Below the pieces are notes generated by a model that was given only the letters and a program-made list of their open reading frames with translations, did not search any database and was not told the origin of the DNA. From Arthrobacter sp. P2b (lineage in GTDB: Bacteria; Actinomycetota; Actinomycetes; Actinomycetales; Micrococcaceae), in NCBI RefSeq assembly GCF_900168295.1, contig NZ_FVZL01000017.1:29133-93132 (forward strand): a DNA stretch of 64,000 nucleotides. Direction: 5' to 3'. Positions 8,020 to 17,625 of this stretch are shown piece by piece. A program made the position numbers and the translations under genes. The stretch's first letter is position 1. Every line of letters begins with the position of its first letter.

Positions 8020-9531
8020 ATGGCAGCTATCGAGAACACATATAGGGAACCGACCTACGGCAACTGGCGGCGTCCGCGCAAAGCGGGCATCGGCACCCTT
8101 GGTGGGCTGGCAACAGCGGGCCTGTTTGTTGGCCTCATCATCACGGTGATCTGCCTCTTTGTCGGCGGCTGGTTCCCCGGGCTCGTTGCCCTGCTCATCC
8201 TTGGGGTGGCGCTGGCCGTCGTCTCGGTGACCGACAAGCACAACAAGTCTGTAGGGGAGCGGATCTTCGCCCGGCTGGCGTTCCGCTCGGCACGGCGCAA
8301 GAAGGCCAACATCTACCGCTCCGGCCCGCTGGGACTGACGCCTTGGGGAGAGTTCCAGCTGCCTGGGATCTCCGCCGGGTCCAAGCTTTACGAGTTCACC
8401 GACTCCTATGGCCGCCCCTTCGCGCTGATCCACCTTCCCTCCACCGCGCATTACACCGTTGTCTTCGGCACCCAGCCCGACGGGGCGTCCCTGGTTGATC
8501 CCGAGCAGATTGATGCCTGGGTGGCTAACTGGGGCGGCTGGCTGGCCTCGTTGTCGAATGAACCTGCCGTGGTGGCTGCATCCGTCACGGTCGAAACCGC
8601 ACCCGATTCCGGGGCACGGCTGCGCCGGGAAGTCGAATCGAACATCCATGACGACGCCCCTGACATCGCCAAGGCCATGCTCCGGGAGGCCTTGAAGACC
8701 TACCCGCAGGGATCGGCCACGATCCGTGCCTGGGTCGCGCTGACGTTCAGCGCCGCTGCCCGGGCAGGCGGCAAACGACGCACTGCAGAAGAGATCGCAA
8801 GGGATCTCGCTTCACGGCTTCCCAGTTTGACGGAGCGGTTGGAATCCACCGGCGCCGGGGCATGCGCGCCGTTGAACGCCCAGGACCTGTGTGAGGTCGT
8901 TCGGGTCGCGTACGATCCTGCAGCGGCCCGGCTCATTGACGAAGCCCACTATCAGGGCACACCCGTTGACCTGGACTGGGGCGACGTCGGACCGTCCGCC
9001 CATCAATCCAACTGGGACGGCTACCGCCACGATTCCGGGCACTCGGTGTCCTGGACGATGACGGGCGCCCCTCGCGGGCACATCCTGGCATCAGCGCTGG
9101 GTCGGCTGGTCGCACCGCATGGGGAGATCGACCGTAAGCGCGTTACCTTGCTGTACCGGCCGATCGAAGCCGGCCGCGCGGCCGCCATCGTGGAGTCGGA
9201 CCAGACCAGCGCCCTGACCCGGGCCTCCTCGACCAACCGGCCCACTGCCCGCGCCCTGGTCGATGCCCGTGCGGCGCAGGCCACCGCTGCGGAGGAAGCC
9301 AAGGGTGCCGGGCTGGTCAACTTCGGCATGGTGGTCACGGCCACGGTGCTGTCCTCCCGGGACCTTGATGACGCAGTGGCCGTTGTGGAGGGCAATCTCG
9401 GCCCGTCGGCGCGTCTGTTGTTGCGGCGCGCTTACGGCTCTCAGGATTCTGCCTTTGCCGCGTCGCTGCCACTGGGGCTGGTTTTGCCCAAGCACTTGAG
9501 GGTTCCCGAAGAGATCCGCGAGGCCATGTGA
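8020..9531 (+). CDS. SCO6880-family transfer protein (PrgI-type membrane component)
   Basis: 503 residues from ATG 8020. The N-terminus (YGNWRRPRKAGIGTLGGLATAGLFVGLIITVI) and two adjacent transmembrane helices at about residues 25-72 are typical of the SCO6880 family, which occupies the VirB3/PrgI position and includes the inactive N-terminal part of VirB4. The remainder is soluble and carries no Walker motif. The stop overlaps the VirB4 ATG by 1 bp (ATGTGATG), so translation is coupled. It should act in the membrane together with the ATPase encoded next. Confidence 0.85.
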   Translation: MAAIENTYREPTYGNWRRPRKAGIGTLGGLATAGLFVGLIITVICLFVGGWFPGLVALLILGVALAVVSVTDKHNKSVGERIFARLAFRSARRKKANIYRSGPLGLTPWGEFQLPGISAGSKLYEFTDSYGRPFALIHLPSTAHYTVVFGTQPDGASLVDPEQIDAWVANWGGWLASLSNEPAVVAASVTVETAPDSGARLRREVESNIHDDAPDIAKAMLREALKTYPQGSATIRAWVALTFSAAARAGGKRRTAEEIARDLASRLPSLTERLESTGAGACAPLNAQDLCEVVRVAYDPAAARLIDEAHYQGTPVDLDWGDVGPSAHQSNWDGYRHDSGHSVSWTMTGAPRGHILASALGRLVAPHGEIDRKRVTLLYRPIEAGRAAAIVESDQTSALTRASSTNRPTARALVDARAAQATAAEEAKGAGLVNFGMVVTATVLSSRDLDDAVAVVEGNLGPSARLLLRRAYGSQDSAFAASLPLGLVLPKHLRVPEEIREAM

Positions 9532-11138
9532 TGTTCGGCAGCAAGACCAAGCACCAGCGCACGCAGGCCCCCGCCACGAAGCTCGCGGCCGCGGTCGCCC
9601 GCCGCCCGGGCCTGCGGGGCTGGCGCGGCCGCGGACAGGGCGAAGCCGTCTACGTCACGGCAGCCGACGAATGGCGAGGAACCTCTGTCCAGGTCTGCGG
9701 TCTCTGGCCGTTCGTGGGCGGGTCCGGCACCCCGATCCTGGGAGTGCCGATCGGCGTTCACACCGACACCGGAGCGCCCTTCGGCGCCGATCCAATCAGC
9801 TGGTTCATGCACGGCATGATCAACAACCCCTCCATGTTCGTCCTCGGCCTGCCGCACTACGGCAAGTCCACCCTGGTCCGGCACATCGTCCTGGGCTTGG
9901 CAGGCCGGAGCATCAACCCGTTGATCCTCGGTGACCTGAAGCCTGACTACGTTGACCTGATCGAAGCCCTCGGCGGGCAGGTCATCAGCCTGGGTCCTGG
10001 ACGCGGCCACTTGAACGTCCTGGACCCCGGTGAAGCCACCGGCGCGGCCGTCAGGCTGCTCGCCTCGGCCGAGGAACACCGGGCCAAGGCGAACTGGACC
10101 CTGAACGATCCAGATGGCGATCCGGCTGCGGCCGCGCAGCTTCACGCTGCAGCGGTGAAGGCGGAGAAGCTGGCCGAACAGCTGATGGCCGACTCGCACA
10201 ACCGGCGGCTGAACATGATCACGGCGCTGATCACCATCGTGCGGAACGCTAAGCCCAGCGCGCACGAGGAGTCCCTGATTGACCGGGCGCTGCACATTCT
10301 GGACGAGCGCTTGGACCGCGTTCCCCTGATCGGGGACCTGATCGAGGTCATCAAAGACGCCCCCGACGAGCTGCGGGCGATCGCCCTGGACCGTGGTGAC
10401 ATGAGCCGCTACCTGGACGCGACCGACCAGCTGCGCCAGTCGCTGTACTCCCTCGACGGCTCGGGCCGCTTCTCGGACATGTTCTCCAAGCCCACCGACC
10501 AGCCGATGGACCTAACCAACCCCGTCGTCTTCGACCTGTCGGGAATCTCCGACACGCAGAGAGACATCCAAGCAGCCTGCCTGCTCGCCTGCTGGTCAAC
10601 CGGGTTCGCCACCGTCCAGGTGGCCCACACACTGGCCGACGCCGGCCTCGAACCGCGCCGCAACTACTTCGTCGTCATGGACGAACTCTGGCGGGCCCTG
10701 CGCTCCGGCGAAGGTATGGTCGACCGGGTCGACTCGCTCACCCGCCTGAACCGTACCGAGGGCGTCGGGCAGGCCATGATCACGCACACCATGAGCGACC
10801 TCGAAGCCCTGCCCACAGAATCCGAACGGATGAAAGCCCGCGGATTCGTCGAACGCTCCGGCATGGTCGTCTGCGGCGCGCTCCCCGGAGCCGAAATGGA
10901 AAAACTCAACAAGGCCGTCACCCTCTCTCGGGCCGAACAAGCCCGCCTCATCTCGTGGGCTGACCCCGGGTCATGGACCGACGTCGGCGGATCCCGCAAA
11001 CGGGTACGCCCGGGCCTGGGCAAATTCCTCTTCAAAGTCGGCGGCCGCCCCGGTATCCCGGTCGCGCTCAAGCTGACCAGCGTTGAGGAATCACTGCACG
11101 ATACGAACAAGCGCTGGCACGACGAAAAGCAGCCATGA
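9531..11138 (+). CDS. VirB4-like conjugation ATPase
   Basis: 535 residues. Walker A GLPHYGKST at about residues 106-114 and Walker B YFVVMDEL at about 377-384, followed by a VirB4/TraC-type sensor region (GVGQAMITHTMSDLEALP). It hydrolyses ATP to power substrate transfer and pilus assembly at the membrane. It lacks the N-terminal half of classical VirB4, which here is supplied by the preceding SCO6880 gene. The gene downstream begins in an ATGA overlap at its stop. Confidence 0.92.
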   Translation: MFGSKTKHQRTQAPATKLAAAVARRPGLRGWRGRGQGEAVYVTAADEWRGTSVQVCGLWPFVGGSGTPILGVPIGVHTDTGAPFGADPISWFMHGMINNPSMFVLGLPHYGKSTLVRHIVLGLAGRSINPLILGDLKPDYVDLIEALGGQVISLGPGRGHLNVLDPGEATGAAVRLLASAEEHRAKANWTLNDPDGDPAAAAQLHAAAVKAEKLAEQLMADSHNRRLNMITALITIVRNAKPSAHEESLIDRALHILDERLDRVPLIGDLIEVIKDAPDELRAIALDRGDMSRYLDATDQLRQSLYSLDGSGRFSDMFSKPTDQPMDLTNPVVFDLSGISDTQRDIQAACLLACWSTGFATVQVAHTLADAGLEPRRNYFVVMDELWRALRSGEGMVDRVDSLTRLNRTEGVGQAMITHTMSDLEALPTESERMKARGFVERSGMVVCGALPGAEMEKLNKAVTLSRAEQARLISWADPGSWTDVGGSRKRVRPGLGKFLFKVGGRPGIPVALKLTSVEESLHDTNKRWHDEKQP

Positions 11139-12121
11139 ATCGGCGCCGCAGAAACCCTGTCATTAGGACGGGCAGGGTCTTTAGAAAGCGACCCAATGAA
11201 GTCCATCTAGCAGTTCACCCATGGCTCAGGATTACCACAAGCATATTGTTCTTCGTAGCTGCGTTTCTGGGTCTGTTCGGCTGGTTCTTCGGCATATCCG
11301 CTTCGCCTGATAAGGCGGAAACTGACCAGTCGATACTAATTTTTACTGATCGCCCCGGGGTCCCTCTGCATGCTCTCGTCAGTTTCGATGAGGTCCTCAC
11401 AGATACTGGAGAGGTGAACTCAGTCTCTCTGAGTCTCATTGTAGATGGGGGTTATCAGGGTGATTCCGTAGGTGTCAGCATCGCCTTCCAAGGAGAAGGC
11501 TTTCGACGTCCTGACCAACAAATGGCTGAGCCGGTCGGGGACTGCAGCCTAGAGGTTGAGTTCTACGGCACCGATATCTCACCGGCATGCAGTGACGGGA
11601 AAAATTTGCCGGATGTGACCGGGTACTACGGGTTGAATAAGTCTCAGGTGCTTTCTGGAACCTTGACCCGCACAAACAACGCTATGCATACCAATTTGAC
11701 GGTTTACTCCACTGACGATTGGTCGTCGTCCGGCACTTCCAGGACCGCTTTTTACTTACCCCGCGTCGGGAGTGGATACCGAGAACCGGACTGGCCTCCT
11801 ACAGAAGAAGCATTTGGAACCAGTCGCTTATTTGATCCAGATCTGACCAACCTCACCGTTACTTACCGCTGGCTAGCCTCCGACGAAAAAATCGAAATTG
11901 TTTCGCCTGAACCCAGTGATCCCAGTCGCTTGCATTGGAACCAACAGGGCAACGGTTCCATTGTGGCGCACGGATCAACGGTCTTGTTGGGAAGCCAGGA
12001 ACGGCAAAGCAACCAAACCTTCTTAATCGGCGTTCTGGCCGGTTTAGTCCCCCTGATTGGCAGCTGGATCTATAAGCAACTGGGGCAGCCAGCTCCTTTC
12101 CGACGTACAAACAAGAACTAA
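11135..12121 (+). CDS. Membrane-anchored protein of unknown function inside the transfer operon
   Basis: 328 residues, unrecognised. A basic N-terminus is followed by a transmembrane helix at about 31-53 (ITTSILFFVAAFLGLFGWFF), a large extracytoplasmic domain rich in Ser, Thr and Asn, and a second helix near the C-terminus (about 293-313, TFLIGVLAGLVPLIGSWI). Base composition is clearly lower in GC than the genes on either side, with more A/T-ending codons. It starts in a 4-bp overlap with virB4 and ends 11 bp before the coupling protein. It may be a recent insertion into the operon, for example a surface or exclusion factor; this is inference. Confidence 0.75.
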   Translation: MNRRRRNPVIRTGRVFRKRPNEVHLAVHPWLRITTSILFFVAAFLGLFGWFFGISASPDKAETDQSILIFTDRPGVPLHALVSFDEVLTDTGEVNSVSLSLIVDGGYQGDSVGVSIAFQGEGFRRPDQQMAEPVGDCSLEVEFYGTDISPACSDGKNLPDVTGYYGLNKSQVLSGTLTRTNNAMHTNLTVYSTDDWSSSGTSRTAFYLPRVGSGYREPDWPPTEEAFGTSRLFDPDLTNLTVTYRWLASDEKIEIVSPEPSDPSRLHWNQQGNGSIVAHGSTVLLGSQERQSNQTFLIGVLAGLVPLIGSWIYKQLGQPAPFRRTNKN

Positions 12122-12132
12122 GGAGAAGCCTC

Positions 12133-13902
12133 GTGGGTTCACCCAACAACAGCAAGCATGCACAGCTCGACGGGGAGACAATTCTGCTTTGGATCTTCAT
12201 CACTGCCGTGGTGGTGGGAGTTGGTTCGCTAGCCGGGGCGGTGCATCTGGGATCAGCCTTGACCGGCGACGGTCAAGAGCTCCCGGCCAACCCCTTCGAA
12301 CTAGTTATTGGCCTATTCACATCCAAGGTCACGTGGCCGGCGGCCGCCACGTGGGTGCTGATCGGCTTCGGCATCGTGATTATGGTATTGGCTGTCCTGG
12401 TGGTGCGGGCCGTGCTCCGTCGCCGCTCCAAGCGTTCACGAGTCGATGCCGCCGCGCAGCACATGGCCAAGGGCCGTGACCTGCGCGCACTGAGCCTGCG
12501 CGGTGCAACGGCCACGGCCGAACGCCTTGGAGTGAAGGACGCACCTGGTGTCCCGGTGGGTAAGACCGTCCTCGGCGGGCAGATGGTCTATGGATCTTGG
12601 GAAGACATGCACATCGACATCTGGGGACCCAGGACGGGCAAGACGACTTCCCGGGCCATCCCGGCGATCCTCGCCGCCCCGGGAGCGGCGTTGGTGACAT
12701 CGAACAAGCGGGACATCGTTGACGGCACGCGCGACGTCCGTGCCGCTGAGGGGCCGGTCTGGGTCTTCGACCCGCAGTCCGTCGCACTCGAGGAACCCAC
12801 GTGGTGGTGGAACCCCCTGTCCTATGTCACGGACGAAGTAAAAGCAGCCCGCCTGGCCGATCACTTCGCCGCTGGCTCCCGCGGCCCGGACGCCAAAACG
12901 GACGCCTACTTCGATCCCGCCGGCCAGGATCTCCTCGCCGGCCTCCTGCTCGCCGCCGCCCTCGACGGCCGCCCGATCACCCAGGTCCACACTTGGCTGA
13001 CCCGTCCCGCTGACGATGAAGCGGTGGACATCCTCAAAGCCCACGGCTTCACCCAGACCTCCAACGCCGTCGGCGGCGTCATCAACGCACCCGAGAAGCA
13101 GCGCGGCGGTGTGTACGGCACGGCGCTGCAGATGGCGTCCTGCTTGACTAACCGCCAAGTGGCGCGGTGGGTGACACCCCAGAGCGAAAAAGACGAGCGG
13201 CCTCAGTTTGATCCCGCAGCGTTCGTCCGTTCCAAAGGCACGCTGTACAGCCTGTCCAAGGAAGGCAAAGGCACCGCCGGGCCGCTGGTGACGGCGCTGA
13301 CCGTGGCCACGGTCGAGGCCGCCGAAGAACTCGCCGTACATTCGCCCGGCGGCCGGCTGGGCACCCCCATGGTCGGCGTTCTGGATGAAGCGGCCAACGT
13401 CTGCCGCTGGCGTGAGCTGCCAAACCTCTACAGCCACTACGGCTCCCGGGGCATCGTCCTGATGACCATCCTCCAGTCCTGGTCCCAAGGCGTTGAAGTG
13501 TGGGGCCGCGACGGGATGCGCAAGCTGTGGAGCGCCTCCAACATCAAGGTCTACGGCGGCGGCGTCGCCGAAGCCGAGTTCCTGAACGAGCTCGCGCAAC
13601 TCGTGGGCGAATACCGGTACTCCAACATGACCAGAAGCCGCTCCAAACAAGGCACGTCCTACAGCCACGACGACGACCGAAAAGAACGCACGCTGGACGT
13701 CTCGGACTTGGCCGCGTTTCCTCGCGGCCGCGCCATCATGTTCGCCTCCGGCGCCCCTGCGGCGTTGCTGGAGACTGTGCCTTGGATGAGCGGTCCGCAG
13801 GCTGACGCGGTACGGGCCTCCATCGCCGCACATGACCCGGCGAACAGGCCGGCGACCGCAGCCGGGAACCGGTGGGTCACCGCGGGTGCCTCTGATGACT
13901 GA
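12133..13902 (+). CDS. VirD4/TraG-type coupling protein
   Basis: 589 residues from GTG 12133 behind AGGAG. Two N-terminal transmembrane helices (about 17-40 and 73-96), Walker A WGPRTGKTTS at about residues 163-172 and Walker B VGVLDEAANV at about 414-423. The family brings the relaxase-DNA complex to the secretion channel and hydrolyses ATP. It closes the core transfer operon and overlaps the DUF4913 gene by 8 bp. The relaxase it should serve is about 39 kb away at 52659-54218. Confidence 0.92.
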   Translation: MGSPNNSKHAQLDGETILLWIFITAVVVGVGSLAGAVHLGSALTGDGQELPANPFELVIGLFTSKVTWPAAATWVLIGFGIVIMVLAVLVVRAVLRRRSKRSRVDAAAQHMAKGRDLRALSLRGATATAERLGVKDAPGVPVGKTVLGGQMVYGSWEDMHIDIWGPRTGKTTSRAIPAILAAPGAALVTSNKRDIVDGTRDVRAAEGPVWVFDPQSVALEEPTWWWNPLSYVTDEVKAARLADHFAAGSRGPDAKTDAYFDPAGQDLLAGLLLAAALDGRPITQVHTWLTRPADDEAVDILKAHGFTQTSNAVGGVINAPEKQRGGVYGTALQMASCLTNRQVARWVTPQSEKDERPQFDPAAFVRSKGTLYSLSKEGKGTAGPLVTALTVATVEAAEELAVHSPGGRLGTPMVGVLDEAANVCRWRELPNLYSHYGSRGIVLMTILQSWSQGVEVWGRDGMRKLWSASNIKVYGGGVAEAEFLNELAQLVGEYRYSNMTRSRSKQGTSYSHDDDRKERTLDVSDLAAFPRGRAIMFASGAPAALLETVPWMSGPQADAVRASIAAHDPANRPATAAGNRWVTAGASDD

Positions 13903-14317
13903 GGGCCTGGGGGAGTGGGACGACGAGCTGGAGGACACCGCAGCCCCCACTGAGCCGGCCGAGGAGGACTCTGACGCGCCCGAGCTGTTCTACCAGAACG
14001 TCGCCGAATTCGTCAGCGACAAGCTGGCCACCAGCTACCGCCGGCAGCTCAACGTGCAGGGCGGGGTGACCTGGTGCCCGCAGTGGTGGAAGCACGCGGA
14101 AGCGATCAGCCGGCTCGAAGCCCTCTGGCGGGCCTGGGAATTTCTGCGCGTGGACGGCACCACAGGGATGAGCGTGTGGTGGCGTGACCACGCAGACCAC
14201 CACATGTCCGTTCTGCTCTCAACTGATGGGCCGTTCAGGGGCTGCAGCCCGGACGACGGCCACCGCTCCAAACTCGTTCCTCTGCCCTGTGAGGAACCGC
14301 CCGCAGGGCTGTTCTAA
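13895..14317 (+). CDS. DUF4913 protein
   Basis: 140 residues from ATG 13895, overlapping the coupling-protein gene. An acidic N-terminus is followed by the DUF4913 core (LFYQNVAEFV, YRRQL, WCPQWWKHAEAISRLEALWRAWE, WWRDHADHHMSVLLS). These small soluble proteins regularly follow the VirD4 gene in actinobacterial plasmids. No biochemical role is known. Last gene of the operon; the next stretch is non-coding. Confidence 0.85.
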   Translation: MTEGLGEWDDELEDTAAPTEPAEEDSDAPELFYQNVAEFVSDKLATSYRRQLNVQGGVTWCPQWWKHAEAISRLEALWRAWEFLRVDGTTGMSVWWRDHADHHMSVLLSTDGPFRGCSPDDGHRSKLVPLPCEEPPAGLF

Positions 14318-14381
14318 ATCGCGTGATGGTGGCCAGCGCTCCAAGGTGGCCACGCGCGCTGTCCATAGTTGGGGTCAATCC

Positions 14382-14450
14382 GGGTTATCCACGGCTGGAA
14401 TCGGGAGCCATCAGGAAAGCTCCCTCAGCAGCAGTAGCGGTGGATAACCC
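14382..14450. repeat. Inverted pair of DnaA-box-like sequences around a small hairpin
   Basis: GGGTTATCCAC (14382-14392) and GTGGATAACCC (14440-14450) are a perfect 11-bp inverted pair; each holds TTATCCAC, the core of the DnaA box. Between them GGGAGC (14403-14408) and GCTCCC form a smaller hairpin. The 14318-14564 gap has no gene. It may be a replication-related site or a terminator between the transfer operon and the accessory region. Confidence 0.45.
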
Positions 14451-14564
14451 ATCAGGACTGTCCCCGGCTGTGGGCAGCGAACTCAATTGTCTAGAGGGGT
14501 GTCTGGACAACTGCACGTTTGCAGATTTTTTCGGCCAGACTCTAGTGGCGTCTGCTCGTACCTT

Positions 14565-15803
14565 TTACACCTTCCCTTTCAAGTAAACGGATCCGAGGGC
14601 TGAAGAGCCCCCCTGATTCATAATGTCCAGGGCGAGCCCGCGGACAATCTCCAAGGCGTCTGCTTCAGAACCGGCCGACTCAACCAAGGCTGTAACAGGT
14701 TGAAAGTCGTAGATCGGCGCCAAATCGTTTCTATCGTGAAGATGGCCGCCTTGGTCGAAAGTGCGGATAAAAATTGGGTGACCAGCGATGGGTGAGACCA
14801 TGCTGATGCTGACTTGAAAATCTCCAACCACTGATAACCCATCTGCGGCTGCGCGGATAAGTTGAAGGAGGTAGGCAGGTAATGTTTGGGCGTCCATAAC
14901 ATGGACATCAGTTGCCGCATTCCACGTTTGATCCCGAGCCTCCACCGCCTTGACAGCTAAACTGACGCTTCCGTCATCGTGGACGTCTACGATCCCCCGA
15001 ATCTCTCCCCTAGAAGGTTCTGTTGACCTCCATTTTCGGTATCCCGGACGAGGATTCAAGCCAACGTTTTCCATTCCCGTCCGGTCGACTAAGAACGGAT
15101 TGCTTGACATGAGGGAAGCCAGAATGTTCTGGGCAATATCACGGGGGATCCGTCCGGCATAGCCCGGCCGTGGACGTGTTGGCTGAGCGGCTGCAACCAG
15201 CCAAACACTGCTCCGAGGGATACCGAGCACGGTCCGCTCCATCAATTGAGCTAGAGAAACATCCGCTGTCCGACGATCCTCGAAACGACGACGGTACGCC
15301 TGCTCAATATCGCGTTCGTTCATGTCGACAGTGTGAGAACCATACCGTCGCGGGGCACGGATAGAACCCCTCTGCATAACGAAGTGTGGCGTATCCGGGC
15401 TTGCCGGGATATTCAGAATCACCGCGCGGGACTGCCCGGCGTCCTCTCCTGCGACCAGCGTAAACTCCAGCCCGTGCACGGGAGGCTGGATCAGCGAGTA
15501 GGCCCAGCTGCGAAGCCGCTGTTCTATCGACTCATCCCATTCGGTCACTGATTCAATGTGGTCCGCCATGGATCCTGCCTCAGCCATCCCATAAATGATC
15601 ATGCCGCCACCGTTATTGACCATAGCGGCAACGTCCTTAGCAAATTCCACGCTGGCAGCTGGGTTTTGCCGGTTAGGCAGTTCCTTCTTCCAGTCGAGGT
15701 CATCGCGTTCCTGAACCTGTTGTTCAATTGCCTTTAGTAGCAGTGAAAATTCAAGTGCGGAGGAAGAATGGCCCAGGGCGCGGTGGAGTGGCGTGATTGG
15801 CAT
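14565..15803 (-). CDS. AlbA_2 (Schlafen-like) domain protein
   Basis: 412 residues. Residues about 20-165 carry the AlbA_2/Schlafen putative ATP- or nucleic-acid-binding pattern (DLDWKKELPN, FAKDVAAMVNNGGGMIIYGM, HFVMQRGSIRAPRRYGSHTVDM). The C-terminal half is unrecognised. GC is lower than in the transfer genes. Proteins of this class occur as transcription factors and in phage-defence settings; neither role is shown here. It stands alone at the border between the transfer operon and the catabolic island. Confidence 0.75.
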   Translation of the reverse strand: MPITPLHRALGHSSSALEFSLLLKAIEQQVQERDDLDWKKELPNRQNPAASVEFAKDVAAMVNNGGGMIIYGMAEAGSMADHIESVTEWDESIEQRLRSWAYSLIQPPVHGLEFTLVAGEDAGQSRAVILNIPASPDTPHFVMQRGSIRAPRRYGSHTVDMNERDIEQAYRRRFEDRRTADVSLAQLMERTVLGIPRSSVWLVAAAQPTRPRPGYAGRIPRDIAQNILASLMSSNPFLVDRTGMENVGLNPRPGYRKWRSTEPSRGEIRGIVDVHDDGSVSLAVKAVEARDQTWNAATDVHVMDAQTLPAYLLQLIRAAADGLSVVGDFQVSISMVSPIAGHPIFIRTFDQGGHLHDRNDLAPIYDFQPVTALVESAGSEADALEIVRGLALDIMNQGGSSALGSVYLKGKV

Positions 15804-16198
15804 AGGTGCATTCTCGCATCTAGGTTCCGAGCATCTTGAAGCTGATCAGGTCAGCCCGAGGTAATCACGTCTCAACCAGTGCGGCATGTCTACCCGCTGA
15901 CTCCAAAGCCGCGCCATTTTATCGCTGCGATTCAAAAGCTACAGTCCACAAATCGACCTGCACGTTCTAAAACGTCAGTCCCCCTGTAGTCAGGCTGAGG
16001 TCTAAGACCCGCAGCCTCGGGCGCCATGAAAAGCTTATTGGGGCCTTAATCTGACGCTCTCTTACCCTCCGCCGGACGTCAGGTTGGGGTGTACGGCAAC
16101 CTGACAGTGGTTGAAGTGCTATCCATTCGAGCTTCGAGACGGGTACTGCTAGGTCCACTGCTTCAAGTGAGGTGTGGCCGCTCCGGAAGCCCTCCGAG
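15804..16198. other. Non-coding gap between AlbA_2 gene and M20 gene
   Basis: No convincing gene in about 395 bp. The only clear structure is the inverted repeat at 16078-16105. It may mark a junction between segments of different origin. Confidence 0.4.
16078..16105. terminator. Hairpin after the M20 amidohydrolase gene
   Basis: GTCAGGTTG (16078-16086) pairs perfectly with CAACCTGAC (16097-16105), with a 10-nt loop, about 95 bp beyond the stop of the minus-strand gene ending at 16199. There is no good T-run, so its activity as a terminator is uncertain. Confidence 0.4.
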
Positions 16199-17470
16199 CT
16201 ACCCCAGCACCTCCAACTCCTGAAGCTTTCCAAGCGCCACGCCGGCCATAAATTGTGCCTGATCAACGAGGATACTGTCGTCAAACACTGCCTTGGGCGA
16301 ATGCATGGGAGCCCACTCCATGGGGTCGATATCTGGAGACCCAGCTCCGAGGTGCCCGTACGCTCCGGGGACCTCCACGAGGACTCGGGAGAAATCGTCA
16401 GAGCCGGTCCTGGGGGACGGGCTGGGCACGAACCGGTGCTCTCCGAAGAATGTCCGTGCTGTCCTGCCCCAGAGTTCGGCGTCACTGTCGTGATTGACGG
16501 TGGCCGGCATAACTGGAGTGAACGTTGCGTCGGCTGTCAGTTGATGAGCGGACGCCAGTTGCCGGATAAGATCCGGCAACTCCTGTGCGAGCCGTGCTTC
16601 GACACCGGGGCTGAAAGATCTGACGCTGGCCCTGAATTCCGCCGAATCAGGTATGACATTAGAGGCGGAACCGCCATGGAACTGGCCCACGGAAAGAACC
16701 ACGGGATCAAAAACGTTGAATCGCCGGGTGATGTACGTCTGTAGCGCTCCAAGCATTTCAGCAGCTACCTGTATGGGATCCAGAGCCTGGAAGGGGCGGG
16801 AACCGTGCCCACCACGCCCGATAACCTTGACGGACAGATCTCCGAAGGCTGCCATGTAGGAGCCGGCCCGGGTCGTGAACACGCCTGACGGCATGTCTGA
16901 AACGACATGCAGGGCGTAGGCAGCATCCGGTCGCCTGCCGGCTGCATTAAGAACGCCTTCCTCCAGCATGATGCGGGCCCCGTCATGTCCTTCCTCCCCC
17001 GGTTGGAACATGAAGATGACGTCGCCGGTCAGGCTGTGACGTACGGACGAGAGCAAGCGGGCGGCACCAATCAGGCCCGCTGTATGCAGGTCATGACCGC
17101 AGGCATGCATTGCGCCATTGGTCGAGGCAAAGGGTATACCCGTTTTTTCTGCCACAGGAAGGGCGTCCATGTCCCCTCTAAGCAGTACAGTACGACGGCT
17201 CCCAACGGGGGACTGGGTGGCCCCGCCCCGGAGTACCGCAACCACGGACGAGGCCGCTTTTCCCAGGCTTATTTCGAGGTCGAGTCCCTTGAGTGCCTCA
17301 AGGACCCGGGCCTGGCTGCGGGGCAGATACAGGCCGACTTCAGGATCGGTGTGCATTTCCCTACGGAAATCGACCAGGTCGCTTCCAAAGGCCGGGATCG
17401 CCGCCGTGGCGCCCTCAAGGAAACTCAGCGGTGAAAACCGCACCGTATCTGTCGTTGAAGTATCTGTCAT
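16199..17470 (-). CDS. M20-family amidohydrolase (hippurate/N-acyl amino acid hydrolase type)
   Basis: About 423 residues from ATG 17470; ATG 17491 is also possible. M20 metallopeptidase motifs are present: LLRGDMDALPV, MHACGHDLHTAGLIGAARLL (metal Cys/His/Asp), FQPGEEGHDGARIMLEEG (catalytic Glu pair), the lid segment with HGS, and a late TGSDDFS. The family hydrolyses amide bonds of N-acyl or conjugated amino acids in the cytoplasm. It is the last gene of the minus-strand permease-aminotransferase-dehydrogenase block, so it may release an amino acid or acid from an amide intermediate. The substrate cannot be read from sequence. Confidence 0.85.
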   Translation of the reverse strand: MTDTSTTDTVRFSPLSFLEGATAAIPAFGSDLVDFRREMHTDPEVGLYLPRSQARVLEALKGLDLEISLGKAASSVVAVLRGGATQSPVGSRRTVLLRGDMDALPVAEKTGIPFASTNGAMHACGHDLHTAGLIGAARLLSSVRHSLTGDVIFMFQPGEEGHDGARIMLEEGVLNAAGRRPDAAYALHVVSDMPSGVFTTRAGSYMAAFGDLSVKVIGRGGHGSRPFQALDPIQVAAEMLGALQTYITRRFNVFDPVVLSVGQFHGGSASNVIPDSAEFRASVRSFSPGVEARLAQELPDLIRQLASAHQLTADATFTPVMPATVNHDSDAELWGRTARTFFGEHRFVPSPSPRTGSDDFSRVLVEVPGAYGHLGAGSPDIDPMEWAPMHSPKAVFDDSILVDQAQFMAGVALGKLQELEVLG

Positions 17471-17625
17471 TGAAGGGCTTTCTCGTCTCATGTTGCCAGG
17501 CCCTGGCCTGCTGCTTGCCCGAGAGGGCGCGGAGCCTCCGCCTTAGCCAGGCGTCACGTTTCTGGAATGTCTGTCGCAGGCCTCGCAGGGCCTCGCTTAC
17601 GCTTTGGTGGGGTCGGATATGGCGC

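Noticed and set aside
15967..16485. 172-residue minus-strand frame at the 3' end of the M20 gene
   Set aside because: Most of it overlaps the M20 gene in another frame and its composition is Arg/Ser/Pro-rich, typical of a shadow frame.
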